A stretch of DNA of 64,000 nt, from NCBI GenBank assembly GCA_029237695.1, contig CM055279.1, forward strand, positions 4,048,323 to 4,112,322. The letters run 5' to 3'. The translations under genes and the position numbers were made by a program. Shown piece by piece: positions 11,159 through 26,100 of this stretch. The notes beneath the pieces are model-generated. The model ran no database searches and was not told the origin of the DNA. It worked only from the letters and a program-made list of their open reading frames with translations. The number at the start of each line of letters is the position of its first letter. Positions within the stretch are counted from its first letter, which is position 1. This stretch comes from Conchocele bisecta. Taxonomy: Eukaryota; Mollusca; Bivalvia; Lucinida; Thyasiridae.

Positions 11159-14100
11159 GTATGTACCAATATCTCAATGCTACAGTTCGCCCTACTTTCT
11201 AAGCCAATCGCTGGACAGCATTGCGCTTCACTTATTTTACACATTTCAACGGTTAATCACAATAAGTTACATATTGTAATGCCTAGGGCAAATAGATAAC
11301 GATAGTATTAAGCCTAAAGACAGACTTACCAGTACGGCAGTAGTGACATGTGTTTTCGTGGGTGAAACATTCCATTGGAATACTCCTGTTAACTCCATTT
11401 GGTAGGATGCATTTATCCCGTCAACACAATGCGTATTTGCCGTGAAACACGGTGCCGTGAAACATTTTGATATCCTGTCAATACGACCTAATGTGCGGTT
11501 GTCATACTAGTCGATTCTCAGATTTTGAGTTTTTTTTTGCATTTTAAAGTTTTTTGTAGTGTTGAATAATAAATATCTGGCGCGTCACGGGAACGGAATG
11601 GGCTCGGCAGAGCCTCGCCCATCCCGTTTCCTAAGCCTTGCCAGATATTTTTTCACATTCACGGCACTAACCTACTATTCTCTATACATTGGACGTGTTA
11701 TGCGATACAGCAATTAAAATTGCACCATCCAGAAAACCAAGCTGTATTCAATGGTTAGAATATTGTGAAGCTTACGTACACTCTAAACATGATCTGCACT
11801 GTTCGCCATTCCATCAATGAGACACACGCCATGCTGGTAACACGCAATATAGATCGTCAGGCTACATGCGTGTGCTATTTGATTAGGAGCGACACTGGTC
11901 ACAAATCCCATATGCCCCGTATCTCCAGTCACAACCAAATCTATTGATGGAATGGGGGTTTACGTCTCTCTAACAGCAAGATCATGCCACAGCTGATTCA
12001 GTGACATAAGGGTGAGCAGCGTAGACCCTGGCCAGTGGCTGATCTGTAGCCTATTTCATCAAAATTGCAAAGTATACTTTACTAGCAAAGTATACTTTGA
12101 GGGAGTAATCATTTATTTTTCCTGAAATGCATTATTTCATATAGAACTAACAAATGCATATATTTCATGATTAAAAGTATGCAGAATTATTATACTGAAT
12201 TGATTACATTATCACAGCCAAATTGGCTGTGATAATGTAATAAATTCAGTATAATAAAAATTAATAAATTTATCATAAAATTGAAAATTTCTCCCTCAAA
12301 GTATACTTTGCTACTAAAGTATACTTTGCAATGTTGATGAAATAGGCTACTGGGGCTGTACCGAATCAGTGTATCAGTCGTTATACTGGGTTTATATAAT
12401 TTTCTAACGGAATATTTCTCATTGTACTCGGTGACATAAGTAATAACCACATGCAGATATTTGCATATTACTTAACAAAACCCGAAGGAAGGTAACCAGT
12501 AAATAATTACTGCAGTTCAAACAATTTAATACGTCTCCAAAAATATAAAAGCTATAAATGTTAAGAAAGTGACAAAGCAAACAAAAATGTTTCAGACAAA
12601 ATGAGGCCTTAATGGGAATCAAGACCAGGCTGGATCATGCGATAAAACAAAAATATAAAAACTTAACATATTGTCAATGAGTTGCTGAGTAAATGTTGAA
12701 CTACGCAAACCCTTGTAAAATCAAAAGACCTTCACTGGTGTGTGATTTTCATCAGGGTCTACACTTATAAATTATATATCCCTTTCCCCGAGAATTATTT
12801 AGATAAATACTGCTGTATTTCGGATAATTACCATTCAAGTTTGGAACAGGAGTAAACATTGTAATTGCCAATTGTAAATCCGTGTATGGTACATGTATAC
12901 CAGCCTATCAAATGTAAACACAAACCCGTGTAAAATCACCTCGTATGTGAAGTACTCCGGTTTCCCCACCATAAATCTCACGGAGTAATGCAGTCTAGGC
13001 CGGAATTGGCCACCCGCGTTACTCTCGATTAACCCTTAGAAGGCGGGAACAGAAAATTGTCATCTGCTGTTGCTTAATATTTTGCCCTTTTTCTCAATAA
13101 AAACATGGTTTGACAGCACTTTAGAATCATATCCATTGGAAATGATTGTAAAGTGCTGTCAAAACATGTTTTTTATTAGAGAAATGGAAAATATAAAATA
13201 AACAGCAGACGACACAATTTAATTCAGCACTGTAAGGGTTAAACATCATTGACTGCGATCTGTATCATATACATATAAATCAAATTATAAAATTTCGGAC
13301 CATGACCGGCGGTATGGTACGTAACACTTTCCTTATCAAATCCACAAAACTAAATAACAACAGATAAACGCCGCGACTGAATTCGAATAATATCATTTCG
13401 TATATAACGACAAGCCGCGAAATAACCGTAGCGGGCCCCAAAACATATTATATCATATATTGCATAACCCAATCCCATATCGACCCTTCCCTGCTTGATC
13501 TATTTCGCCCTGACCAGCCATCACATATCATCATCATATAGCATAACACTGTTACGGCTGAGTCTCCGTATATCACATGCACTCACGCACAGCCATTTTC
13601 CCGGCCTAACATACCGGCATAGTGTTGTAGGAGAATGAACTAGCTAGGTTAAATTAACCGGCTCATCGCCTCCTTCATTTAATGCACATAGTTCGACTGT
13701 ATCGCATATATTAGTAAATTCGGAAACAAACGGACCAACGGCCATTGGCCTAACACTTTTTTTGGCTCAAATGTGCGGGTTTGAAAGGTCTTCGAGCCAA
13801 TTCCTACCCTTAAATATAAGCTAAATAAAAATAAAATCACCTCCAAACTTGACCATGTCCTTGCGGCTTGCTGAATGCACGTACTAATAATAACCTTAAA
13901 TACTCTTTAACAACCAATTACTATTGATAATTGTTTGAAAACTGAAAATATTTGTATGTGGTTTTATTTAATTTAGAAGTGCCTCTTAAAGTATTATACA
14001 TTTTTTACAAGACTGGTCCGGCGAATCTAGTGCGTCCACCCACCCAAAGTGTATGTTGTTACCACTCATTTGAACCGTCTCGCCGTGGTTCAGTAGGCCA

Positions 14101-17100
14101 ATAGCCGTAGGTAGTAGCTGCTGACCATCTGGGCGTTCAGTAGGCCAATAGCCGTAGGGGTTCAGTAGGCCAATAGCCGTAGGTAGTAGCTGCTGACCAT
14201 CTGTGAGTTCAGTAGGCAAATAGCCGTAGGTAGTAGCTGCTGACCATCTGTGGATTCAGTAGGTCAATAGCCGTAGGTAGTAGCTGCTGACCATCTGTGG
14301 ATTCAGTAGGTCAATAGCCGTAGGTAGTAGTTGATGACCACCTGTGGGTCCATGACGTCAGATAGCGTGACGTCAAAACGCAATTCATTGATTATAGCCC
14401 ACAAAATAGACTAAATATGCATGCATATCCGCCGTGGAAGTATAATAAATAGAATATTCCATCGTACATATTTGAATGTGGAAATAATACACGCGTGTCC
14501 GTCGGCGTCCGTGCAATCGGTAGCCGACGAACACTCGAGTATTATTTCCCGCTATTCAAAATATGGAATATCCTGTATTTCATCCCCAGCCGCCTTCGTG
14601 ATCGCCTACCTGATCCTGCAGATTCTGATCGGGAAGCCGATGTACATGATGGAGCTGATTCTGGGACAATACTCGGGAAAGGGCCCAACCGCCATATGGA
14701 ACATGAACCCCAGTGCTAAAGGTACGGACTATGGGGGTTAGGAAACGCGTAGGAATTCAGAGGCTTGCCGATGAATTCCTACAATTTCCGAACCGAACTA
14801 AAGGTATTACATTGACCATTGTAATCTATACTTTCTCCAACAACCACCATCTGGAACACGAACCCTGTAGACTACTAGTATGTTAAAATATAATACATAA
14901 CAAAACAGATATATTTGCAAGCATCGGTGTCTCTGTGTGCAAATACGTGAACATATTTCCCATTAATATAACATATGTTAACATGTACAGTGGAATCTCT
15001 CTAAACCAGACACACTGGAATGTCTCCAGGGTGTCCGGTTTGGAGATGTTCCACTCATGGTAAATCAGACATGTTAGTGTTTCATGGCACATTCTAGTGT
15101 TTTTGCAATCATGAAAAGTCCTTGTAATTATCAGAGATACATAACATTGAAACACATGTAAGCTAAACATCCATATGTTCCTGAGTGTCCGGGCTCCACT
15201 GTATATGCACATTGTAATACATGTACGTGTAATAACCAAGCCCACCATATATTTGCTAGCATGAGTATATTGAACAATTAATACAGACTCCATGCCCAGG
15301 TACATGCCCACTCAGTAGGTACATGCCCACTCACATGCCAGGTACATGCCCACTCAAATGCCAGGTACATGCCCACTCACATGCCAGGTACATGCCCACT
15401 CAGTAGGTACATGCCCACTCAGTAGGTACATGCACACTCAGTAGTAAATGCACACTCAGTAGGTACATGCCCACTCAGTAGGTACAAGCACACTCAGTAG
15501 GTACATGCCCACTCAGTAGTACATGCACACTCAGTAGTACATGCACACTCAGTAGGTACATGCCCACTCAGTAGATACGTGCACACTCAGTAGTACATGC
15601 ACACTCAGTAGTACATTCACACTCAGTAGGTACATGCACACTCAGTAGGTACATGTACACTCAGTAGTACATGCACACTCAGTAGTACATGCACACTCAG
15701 TAGGTACATGCACACTCAGTAGGTACATGCACACTCAGTAGGTATGCACACTCAGTAGGTACATGCACACTCAGTAGGTACATGCACACTCAGTAGGTAC
15801 ATGCCCACTCTACTAGGTACATGCCCACTCAGTAGGTACATGCACACTCAGTAGGTACATGCACACTCAGTAGATACATGCACACTCAGTAGGTACATGC
15901 ACACTCAGTAGGTACATGCCCACTCAGTAGGTACATGCACACTCAGTAGGTACATGCACACTCACAGTAGGTACATGCACACTCAGTAGGTACATGCACA
16001 CTCAGTAGGTACATGCACACTCAGTAGGTACATGCCCACTCAGTAGTACATGCACACACAGTAGTACATGCACACTCAGTAGGTACATGCACACTCAGTA
16101 GGTACATGCACACTCAGTAGGTACATGCACACTCAGTAGGTACATGCAAACTCAGAAGGTACATGCACACTCAGTAGGTACATGCACATTCAGTAGGTAC
16201 ATGCACACTCAGTAGGTACATGCCCACTCAGTAGGTACATGCACACTCAGAGTAGGTACATGCACACTCAGTAGGTACATGCACACTCAGTAGGTACATG
16301 CCCACTCAGTAGGTACATGCACACTCAGTAGGTACATGCACACTCAGTAGGTACATGCCCACTCAGTAGGTACATGCACACTCAGTAGGTACATGCACAC
16401 TCAGTAGGTACATGCACACTCAGTAGGTACATGCACACTCAGTAGGTACATGCACTCATGCACACTCAGTAGGTACATGCACACTCAGTATGTACATGCC
16501 CACTCAGTAGGTACATGCACACTCAGTAGGTACATGCACACTCAGTAGGTACATGCACACTCAGTAGGTACATGCACACTCAGTAGATACATGCACACTC
16601 AGTAGATACATGCACACTCAGTAGGTACATGCACACTCAGTAGGTACATGCACACTCAGTAGACTCAGTAGGTACATGCACACTCAGTAGGTACATGCAC
16701 ACTCAGTAGGTACATGCCCACTCAGTAGGTACATGCACACTCAGTAGATACATGCACACCAAGTAGATACATGCACACTCAGTAGGTACATGCACACACA
16801 GTCGGTACATGCACACTCAGTAGGTACATGCACACTCAGTAGGTACATGCCCACTCAGTAGGTACATGCACACTCAGTAGATACATGCACACTCAGTAGT
16901 ACATGCACACTCAGTAGGTACATGCACACTCAGTAGGTACATGCACACTCAGTAGATACATGCACACTCAGTAGGTACATGCACACTCAGTAGTACATGC
17001 ACACTCAGTAGTACATGCACACTCAGTAGGTACATGCACACTCAGTAGGTACATGCACACTCAGTAGGTACATGCACACTGAGTAGGTACATGTAAACTC

Positions 17101-20100
17101 AGTAGATACATGCACACTCAGTAGATACATGCACACTCAGTAGGTACATGCACACTCAGTAGGTACATGCACACTTAGTAGGTACATGCCCACTCAGTAG
17201 GTACATGCACACTCAGTAGGTACATGCCCACTCAGTAGGTACATGCACACTCAGTAGGTACATGCACACTCAGTAGGTACATGCACACACAGTCGGTACA
17301 TGCCTCAGTAGGTACATGCACACTCAGTAGGTACATGCCCACTCAGTAGGTACATGCACACTCAGTAGATACATGCACACTCAGTAGATACATGCACACT
17401 CAGTAGGTACATGCACACTCAGTAGGTACATGCACACTCAGTAGATACATGCACACTCAGTAGGTTACATGCACACTCAGTAGTACATGCACACTCAGTA
17501 GTACATGCACACTCAGTAGGTACATGCACACTCAGTAGGTACATGCACACTCAGTAGGTACATGCCCACTCAGTAGATACATGCCCACTCAGTAGGTACA
17601 TGCCCACTCAGTAGGTACATGCACACTCAGTAGATACATGCACACTCAGTAGGTACATGCACACTCAGTAGGTACATGCCCACTCAGTAGGTACATGCAC
17701 ACTCAGTAGGTACATGCACACTCAGTAGGTACATGCACACTCTGTTAGGTACATGCCCACATCCAGTAGGTACATGCACACACAGTAGTACATGCCCACT
17801 CAGTAGGTACATGCACACTCAGTAGGTACATGCACACTCAGTAGGTACATGCACACTCAGTAGGTACATGCCCACTAGGTAGGTACATGCCCACTCAGTA
17901 GGTACATGCACACTCAGTAGGTACATGCACACTCAGTAGGTACATGCCCACTCAGTAGGTACATGCACACTCAGTAGGTACATGCACACTCAGTAGGTAC
18001 ATGCACACTCAGTAGGTACATGCCCACTAGGTAGGTACATGCCCACTCAGTAGGTACATGCACACTCAGTAGGTACATGCACACTCAGTAGGTACATGCA
18101 CACTCAGTAGGTACATGCACTCATGCACACTCAGTAGGTACATGCACACTCAGTATGTACATGCCCACTCAGTAGGTACATGCACACTCAGTAGGTACAT
18201 GCACACTCAGTAGGTACATGCACACTCAGTAGGTACATGCACACTCAGTAGATACATGCACACTAGTAGGTACATGCACACTCAGTAGGTACATGCACAC
18301 TCAGTAGATACATGCACACTCAGTAGATACATGCACACTCAGTAGGTACATGCACACTCAGTAGGTACATGCACACTCAGTAGGTACATGCACACTCAGT
18401 AGGTACATGCACACTCAGTAGGTACATGCCCATCAGTAGGTACATGCACACTCAGTAGATACATGCACACCAAGTAGATACATGCACACTCAGTAGGTAC
18501 ATGCACACTCAGTAGGTACAGTAGGTACATGCCCACTCAGTAGGTACATGCACACTCAGTAGATACATGCACAATCAGTAGTACATGCACACTCAGTAGG
18601 TACATGCACACTCAGTAGGTACATGCACACTCAGTAGATACATGCACACTCAGTAGGTACATGCACACTCAGTAGTACATGCACACTCAGTAGTACATGC
18701 ACACTCAGTAGGTACATGCACACTCAGTAGGTACATGCACACTCAGTAGGTACATGCACACTGAGTAGGTACATGTAAACTCAGTAGATACATTGCACAC
18801 TCAGTAGATACATGCACTTATCTCTGTAGAGGTAGGTACATGCACACTCAGTAGGTACTATGCACACTAGTAGGTACATGCCCACTCAGTATAGGTACAT
18901 GCACTACTCAGTAGGTACAGCCCACTCAGTAGGTACATGCACACTCAGTAGGTACATGCACACTCAGTAGGTACATGCACACACAGTCGGTACATGCCTC
19001 AGTAGGTACATGCACACTCAGTAGGTACATGCCCACTCAGTAGGTACATGCACACTCAGTAGATACATGCACACTCAGTAGATACATGCACACTCAGTAG
19101 GTACATGCACACTCAGTAGGTACATGCACACTCAGTAGATACATGCACACTCAGTAGGTACATGCACACTCAGTAGTACATGCACACTCAGTAGTACATG
19201 CACACTCAGTAGGTACATGCACACTCAGTAGGTACATGCACACTCAGTAGGTACATGCCCACTCAGTAGATACATGCCCACATCAGTAGTACATGCCCAC
19301 TCAGTAGGTACATGCACACTCAGTAGATACATGCACACTCAGTAGGTACATGCACACTCAGTAGGTACATGCCCACTCAGTAGGTACATGCACACTCAGT
19401 AGGTACATGCACACTCAGTAGGTACATGCACACTCAGTAGGTACATGCCCACTCAGTAGGTACATGCACACACAGTAGTACATGCACACTCAGTAGGTAC
19501 ATGCACACTCAGTAGGTACATGCACACTCAGTAGGTACATGCACACTCAGTAGGTACATGCCCACTCAGTAGGTACATGCACACTCAGTAGGTACATGCA
19601 CACTCAGTAGGTACATGCACAATCAGTAGGTACATGCCCACTCAGTAGGTACATGCAATGCACACTCAGTAGGTACATGCACACTCAGTAGGTACATGCC
19701 CACTCAGTAGGTACATGCACACTCAGTAGGTGTACATGCACACTCAGTAGGTACATGCCCACTCAGTAGGTACATGCACACTCAGTAGGTACATGCACAC
19801 TCAGTAGGTACATGCACACTCAGTAGGTACATGCACACTCATCAGTAGGTACATGACCAATCAGTAGGTACATGTACACTCAGTAGGTACATGCACACTC
19901 GGTAGGTACATGCACACTCAGTAGGTACATGCATATTCAGTAGATACATGCACACTCAGTAGGCACATGCACACTCAGTAGGTACATGCCCACTCAGTAG
20001 GTACATGCCCACTCAGTAGGTACATGCACACTCAGTAGGTACATGCACACTCAGTAGGTACATGCACACACAGTAGGTACATGCACACTCAGTAGATACA

Positions 20101-23100
20101 TGCCGACTCAGTAGATACTATGGACACTCAGTAGGTTACATGCACACTCAGTAGGTACATGCACACTCAGTAGGTACATGCACACTCAGTAGGTACATGC
20201 CCACTCAGTAGGTACATGCACACTCAATAGGTACATGTACACTCAGTAGATACATGCACACTCGGTAGATACATGCACACTCAGTAGGTACATGCACACT
20301 CAGTAGGTACATGCACACTCAGTAGATACATGCCCACTCAGTAGGTACATGCACACTCAGTAGGTACATGCCACTCCAGTAGGTACATGCACACTCAGTA
20401 GGTATACATGCACACTCAGTAGGTACATGCACACTCATAGGTACATGCACATCTCAGTAAGTACATGCCCACTCAGTAGGTACATGCACACTCAGTAGAT
20501 ACATGCACACTCAGTAGGTACATGCACATTCAGTAGATACATGCACACTCAGTAGTACATGCACACTCAGTAGGTACATGCACACTCAGTAGGTACATGC
20601 ACACTCAGTAGGTACATGTACACTCAGTTGTACATGCACACTCAGTAGGTACATGCACACTCAGTAGATACATGCACACTCAGTAGGTACATGCACACTC
20701 AGTAGGTATATGCCCATTCAGTAGGTACATGCACACTCAGTAGGTACATGCACACTCAGTAGGTACATGCCCACTCAGTAGTACATGCACACTCAGTAGT
20801 ACATGCACACTCAGTAGGTACATGCACACCCAGTAGGTACATGCACACTCAGTAGGTACATGCACACTCAGTAGGTACATTCCCACTCAGTAGGTACACA
20901 CTCAGTAGGTACATGCACACTCAGTAGGTACATGCACACTCAGTAGGTACATGCACACTCAGTAGGTACATGCACATTCAGTAGGTACATGCCCACTCAG
21001 TAGGTACATGTACACTCAGTAGGTACATGCACACTCAGTAGGTACATGCACACGCACACTCAGTAGGTACATGCACACTCAGTAGGTACATGCACACTCA
21101 GTAGATACATGCACACTCAGTAGATGCATGCACACTCAGTAGATACATGCACACTCAGTAGGTACATGCACACTCAGTAGGTACATGCCCACTCAGTAGG
21201 TACAAGCACACTCAGTAGGTACATGCACACTCAGTAGGTACATGCACACTCAGTAGGTACATGCCCACTCAGTAGGTACATGCACACTCAGTAGATACAT
21301 GCACACCCAGTAGATACATGCACACTCATAGGTACATGCACACTCAGTAGGTACATGCACAATCAGTAGGTACATGCCCACTCAGTAGGTACATGCACAC
21401 TCAGTAGATACATGCACACTCAGTAGGTACATGCACACTCAGTAGGTACATGCACACTTAGTAGGTACATGCACACTCAGTAGGTACATGCACACTCAGT
21501 AGTACATGCCCACTCAGTAGGTACATGCACACTCAGTAGGTACATGCACACTCAGTAGGTACGTGCACACTCAGTAGGTACATGCACACTCAGTAGGTAC
21601 ATGCACACTCAGTAGATACATGCCCACTCAGTAGGTACATGCACACTCAGTAGGTACATGCACACTCAGTAGATACATGCACACTCAGTAGGTACATGCA
21701 CACTCAGTAGGTACATGCCCACTCAGTAGGTACATGCACACTCAGTAGATACATGCACACTCAGTAGATACATGCACACTCAGTAGTACATGCACACTCA
21801 GTAGGTACATGCCCACTCAGTAGGTACATGCACACTCAGTAGATACATGCACACTCAGTAGATACATGCCCACTCAGTAGGTACATGCACACTCAGTAGG
21901 TACATGCACACTCGTAGATAACATGCACACTCAGTAGGTACATGCACACTCAGTAGATACATGCACACTCAGTAGGTACATGCACACTCAGTAGATACAT
22001 GCACACTCAGTAGTTACATGCACACTCAGTAGATACATGCACACGCGGTAGATACATGCACACTCAGTAGATACATGCACACTCAGTAGGTACATGTACA
22101 CTCATTAGTTACATGCACACTCAGTAGATACATGCACACTCAGTAGGTACATGCACACTCAGTAGATACATGCACACTCAGTAGGTACATGCACACTCAG
22201 TAGGTACATGCACACTCAGTAGGTACATGCACACACAGTAGGTACATGCACACTCAGTAGGTACATGCACACTCAGTAGGTACATGTACACTTAGTAGGT
22301 ACATGCCCACTCCGTAGATACATGCACACTCAGTAGGTACATGAACACTCAGTAGATACATGCACACTCAGTAGGTACATGTACACTCATTAGTTACATG
22401 CACACTCAGTAGATACATGCACACTCAGTAGGTACATGCACACTCAGTAGATACATGCACACTCAGTAGTACATGCACACTCAGTAGGTACATGCACACT
22501 CAGTAGGTACATGCACACTCAGTAGTTACATGCACACTCAGTAGATACATGCACACTCAGTAGGTACATGCACACTCAGTAGATACATGCACACTCAGTA
22601 GGTACATGCCCATTCAGTAGGTACATGCACACTCAGTAGGTACATGCCCACTCAGTAGATCATCGCACACTCAGTAGGTACAGCCCACTCAGTGTACATG
22701 CACACTCAGTAGGTACATGCACACTCAGTAGGTACATGCACACTCAGTTGTACATGCACAGTCAGTAGGTACATGCACACTCAGTAGGTACATGCACACT
22801 CAGTAGATACATGCACACTCAGTAGGTACATGCACACTCAGTAGGTATATGCCCACTCAGTAGGTACATGCACACTCAGTAGGTACATGCACACTCAGTA
22901 GGTACATGCACACTCAGTAGTACATGCACACTCAGTAGGTACATGCACACCCAGTAGGTACATGCACACTCAGTAGGTACATGCACACTCAGTAGGTACA
23001 TTCCCACTCAGTAGGTACACACTCAGTAGGTACATGCACACTCAGTAGGTACATGCACCCTCAGTAGGTACATGCACACTCAGTAGGTACATGCACACTC

Positions 23101-26100
23101 AGTAGGTACATGCACACTCAGTAGGTACATGCCTACTCAGTAGGTACATGCACACTCAGTAGGTACATGCACATTCAGTAGGTACATGCCCAGTCAGTAG
23201 GTACATGCACACTCAGTAGGTACATGCACACTCAGTAGGTACATGTACACGCACACTCAGTAGGTACATGCACACTCAGTAGGTACATGCACACTCAGTA
23301 GATACATGCACACTCAGTAGATGCATGCACACTCAGTAGATACATGCACACTCAGTAGGTACATGCACACTCAGTAGGTACATGCACACTAAGTAGGTAC
23401 ATGCACACTCAGTAGATACATGCACACTCAGTAGATACATGCACACTCAGTAGGTACATGCACACTCAGTAGGTACATGCACACTCAGTAGGTACATGCC
23501 CACTCAGTAGGTACATGCACACTCAGTAGATACATGCACACCCAGTAGATACATGCACACTCATAGGTACATGCACACTCAGTAGGTACATGCACAATCA
23601 GTAGGTACATGCCCACTCAGTAGGTACATGCACACTCAGTAGATACATGCACACTCAGTAGGTACATGCACACTCAGTAGGTACATGCACACTCACTAGG
23701 TACATGCACACACAGTCGGTACATGCACACTCAGTAGGTACATGCACACTCAGTAGGTACATGCACACTCAGTAGGTACATGCACACTCAGTAGATACAT
23801 GCCCACTCAGTAGGTACATGCACACTCAGTAGGTACTGCACACTCAGTAGATACATGCACACTCAGTAGGTACATGCACACTCAGTAGGTACATGCACAC
23901 TCAGTAGATACATGCACACTCAGTAGGTACATGCACACTCAGTAGGTACATGCCCACTCAGTAGGTACATGCATACTCAGTAGATACATGCACATCAGTA
24001 GATACAGCACACTCAGTATACATGCACACTCAGTAGATACATGCCCACTCAGTAGGTACATGCACACTCAGTAGGTACATGCACACTCAGTAGATACATG
24101 CCCACTCAGTAGGTACATGCACACTCAGTAGATACATGCACACTCAGTAGGTACATGCACACTCAGTAGGTACATGCACACTCAGTAGGTACATGCACAC
24201 TCAGTAGATACATGCACACTCATTAGATACATGCCCACTCAGTAGGTACATGCACACTCAGTAGGTACATGCCCACTCAGTAGGTACATGCACACTCAGT
24301 AGATACATGCACACTCAGTAGATACATGCCCACTCAGTAGGTAGATGCACACTCAATAGGTACATGCACACTCAGTAGATACATGCACACTCAGTAGATA
24401 CATGCACACTCAGTAGGTACATTCACACTCAGTAGGTACATGCACACTCAGTAGATACGTGCACACTCAGTAGGTACATGCACACTCAGTAGTTACATGC
24501 ACACTCAGTAGATACTGACCCACTCAGTGATACATGCACACTCAGTAGGTACATGCACACTCAGTAGGTACATGCACACTCAGTAGATACATGCACACTC
24601 AGTAGATACATGCACACTCAGTAGATACATGCACACTCAGTAGGTACATGCACACTCAGTAGTTACATGCACACTCAGTAGATACATGCACACTCAGTAG
24701 GTACATGCACACTCAGTAGGTACATGCCCACTCAGTAGATACATGCACATCCAGTAGGTACATGCACACTCAGTAGGTACTGCCCACTCAGTAGATACAT
24801 CCACACTCAGTAGGTACATGCACACTCAGTAGGTACATGCCCACTCAGTAGGTACATGCACACTCAGTAGGTACATGCACGCTCAGTAGGTACATGCACA
24901 CTCAGTAGATACATGCACACTCAGTAGGTACATGTACACTCAGTAGATACATGCACACTCAGTAGATACATGCACACTCAGTAGGTACATGCACACTCAG
25001 TAGGTACATGCCCACTCAGTAGGTACATGCACACTCAGTAGATACATGCACACTCAGTAGGTACATGCACACTCAGTAGATACATGCACACTCAGTAGGT
25101 ACATGCACACTCAGTAGATACATGCACACTCAGTAGTTACATGCACACTCAGTAGATACATGCACACTCAGTAGATACATGCACACTCAGTAGGTACATG
25201 TACACTCATTAGTTACATGCACACTCAGTAGATACATGCACACTCAGTAGGTACATGCACACTCAGTAGATACATGCACACTCAGTAGGTACATGCACAC
25301 TCAGTAGATACATGCACACTCAGTAGGTACATGCACACTCAGTAGGTACATGCACACACAGTAGGTACATGCACACTCAGTAGGTACATGCACACTCAGT
25401 AGGTACATGCACACTTAGTAGGTACATGCCCACTCAGTAGATACATGCACACTCAGTAGGTACATGCACACTCAGTAGGTACATGCACACTCAGTAGGTA
25501 CATGCCCACTCAGTAGGTACATGCACACTCAGTAGGTACATGCCCACTCAGTAGATACATTCCCACTCAGTAGGTACATGCCCACTCAGTAGATACATGC
25601 CCACTCAGTAGGTACATGCCCACTCAGTAGATACATGCCCACTCAGTAGGTACATGCCCACTCAGTAGATACATGCCCACTCAGTAGATACATGCCCACT
25701 CAGTAGGTACATGCCCACTCAGTAGATACATGCCCACTCAGTAGATACATGCCCACTCAGTAGTACATGCCCACTCAGTAGATACATGCCCACTCAGTAG
25801 GTACATGCCATGTTATACTTTAGGGAGACAGATAGTTTTGTATATTCTGTATATATGACATTTTCATGGCAAAATAAACATATATTCACAATTAACCGTC
25901 AATGTAAACTATGTTAACATGTAATTCATATACAGTAGAACCCTCTATACCGGACACACATGCAGTATGTGTATCTTTAATTGTATGGGTTTCATTGGTT
26001 TATATTTATGATGATACTGGCTGTTCAAGTTCGCGAAGCACAGCCGCATACATTGGCATAGTCCATATGTCTGATTTACGGTGGAACATCTCTAAACCGG

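Larger units (their letters stand above)
11159..14589 (+). other. Intron 1 (SLC6 gene)
   Basis: 3.4 kb, donor GTATGT, acceptor CCCCAG. Holds family J, E, F and H elements and a 46-bp array. The stretches 12355-13028 and 13245-14085 show no recognisable feature. Confidence 0.9.

Noticed and set aside
15300..25807. CRISPR-like or telomeric repeat array
   Set aside because: Units are contiguous with no unique spacers, the 19-bp motif is not a telomere repeat, and the host is a eukaryote with introns.
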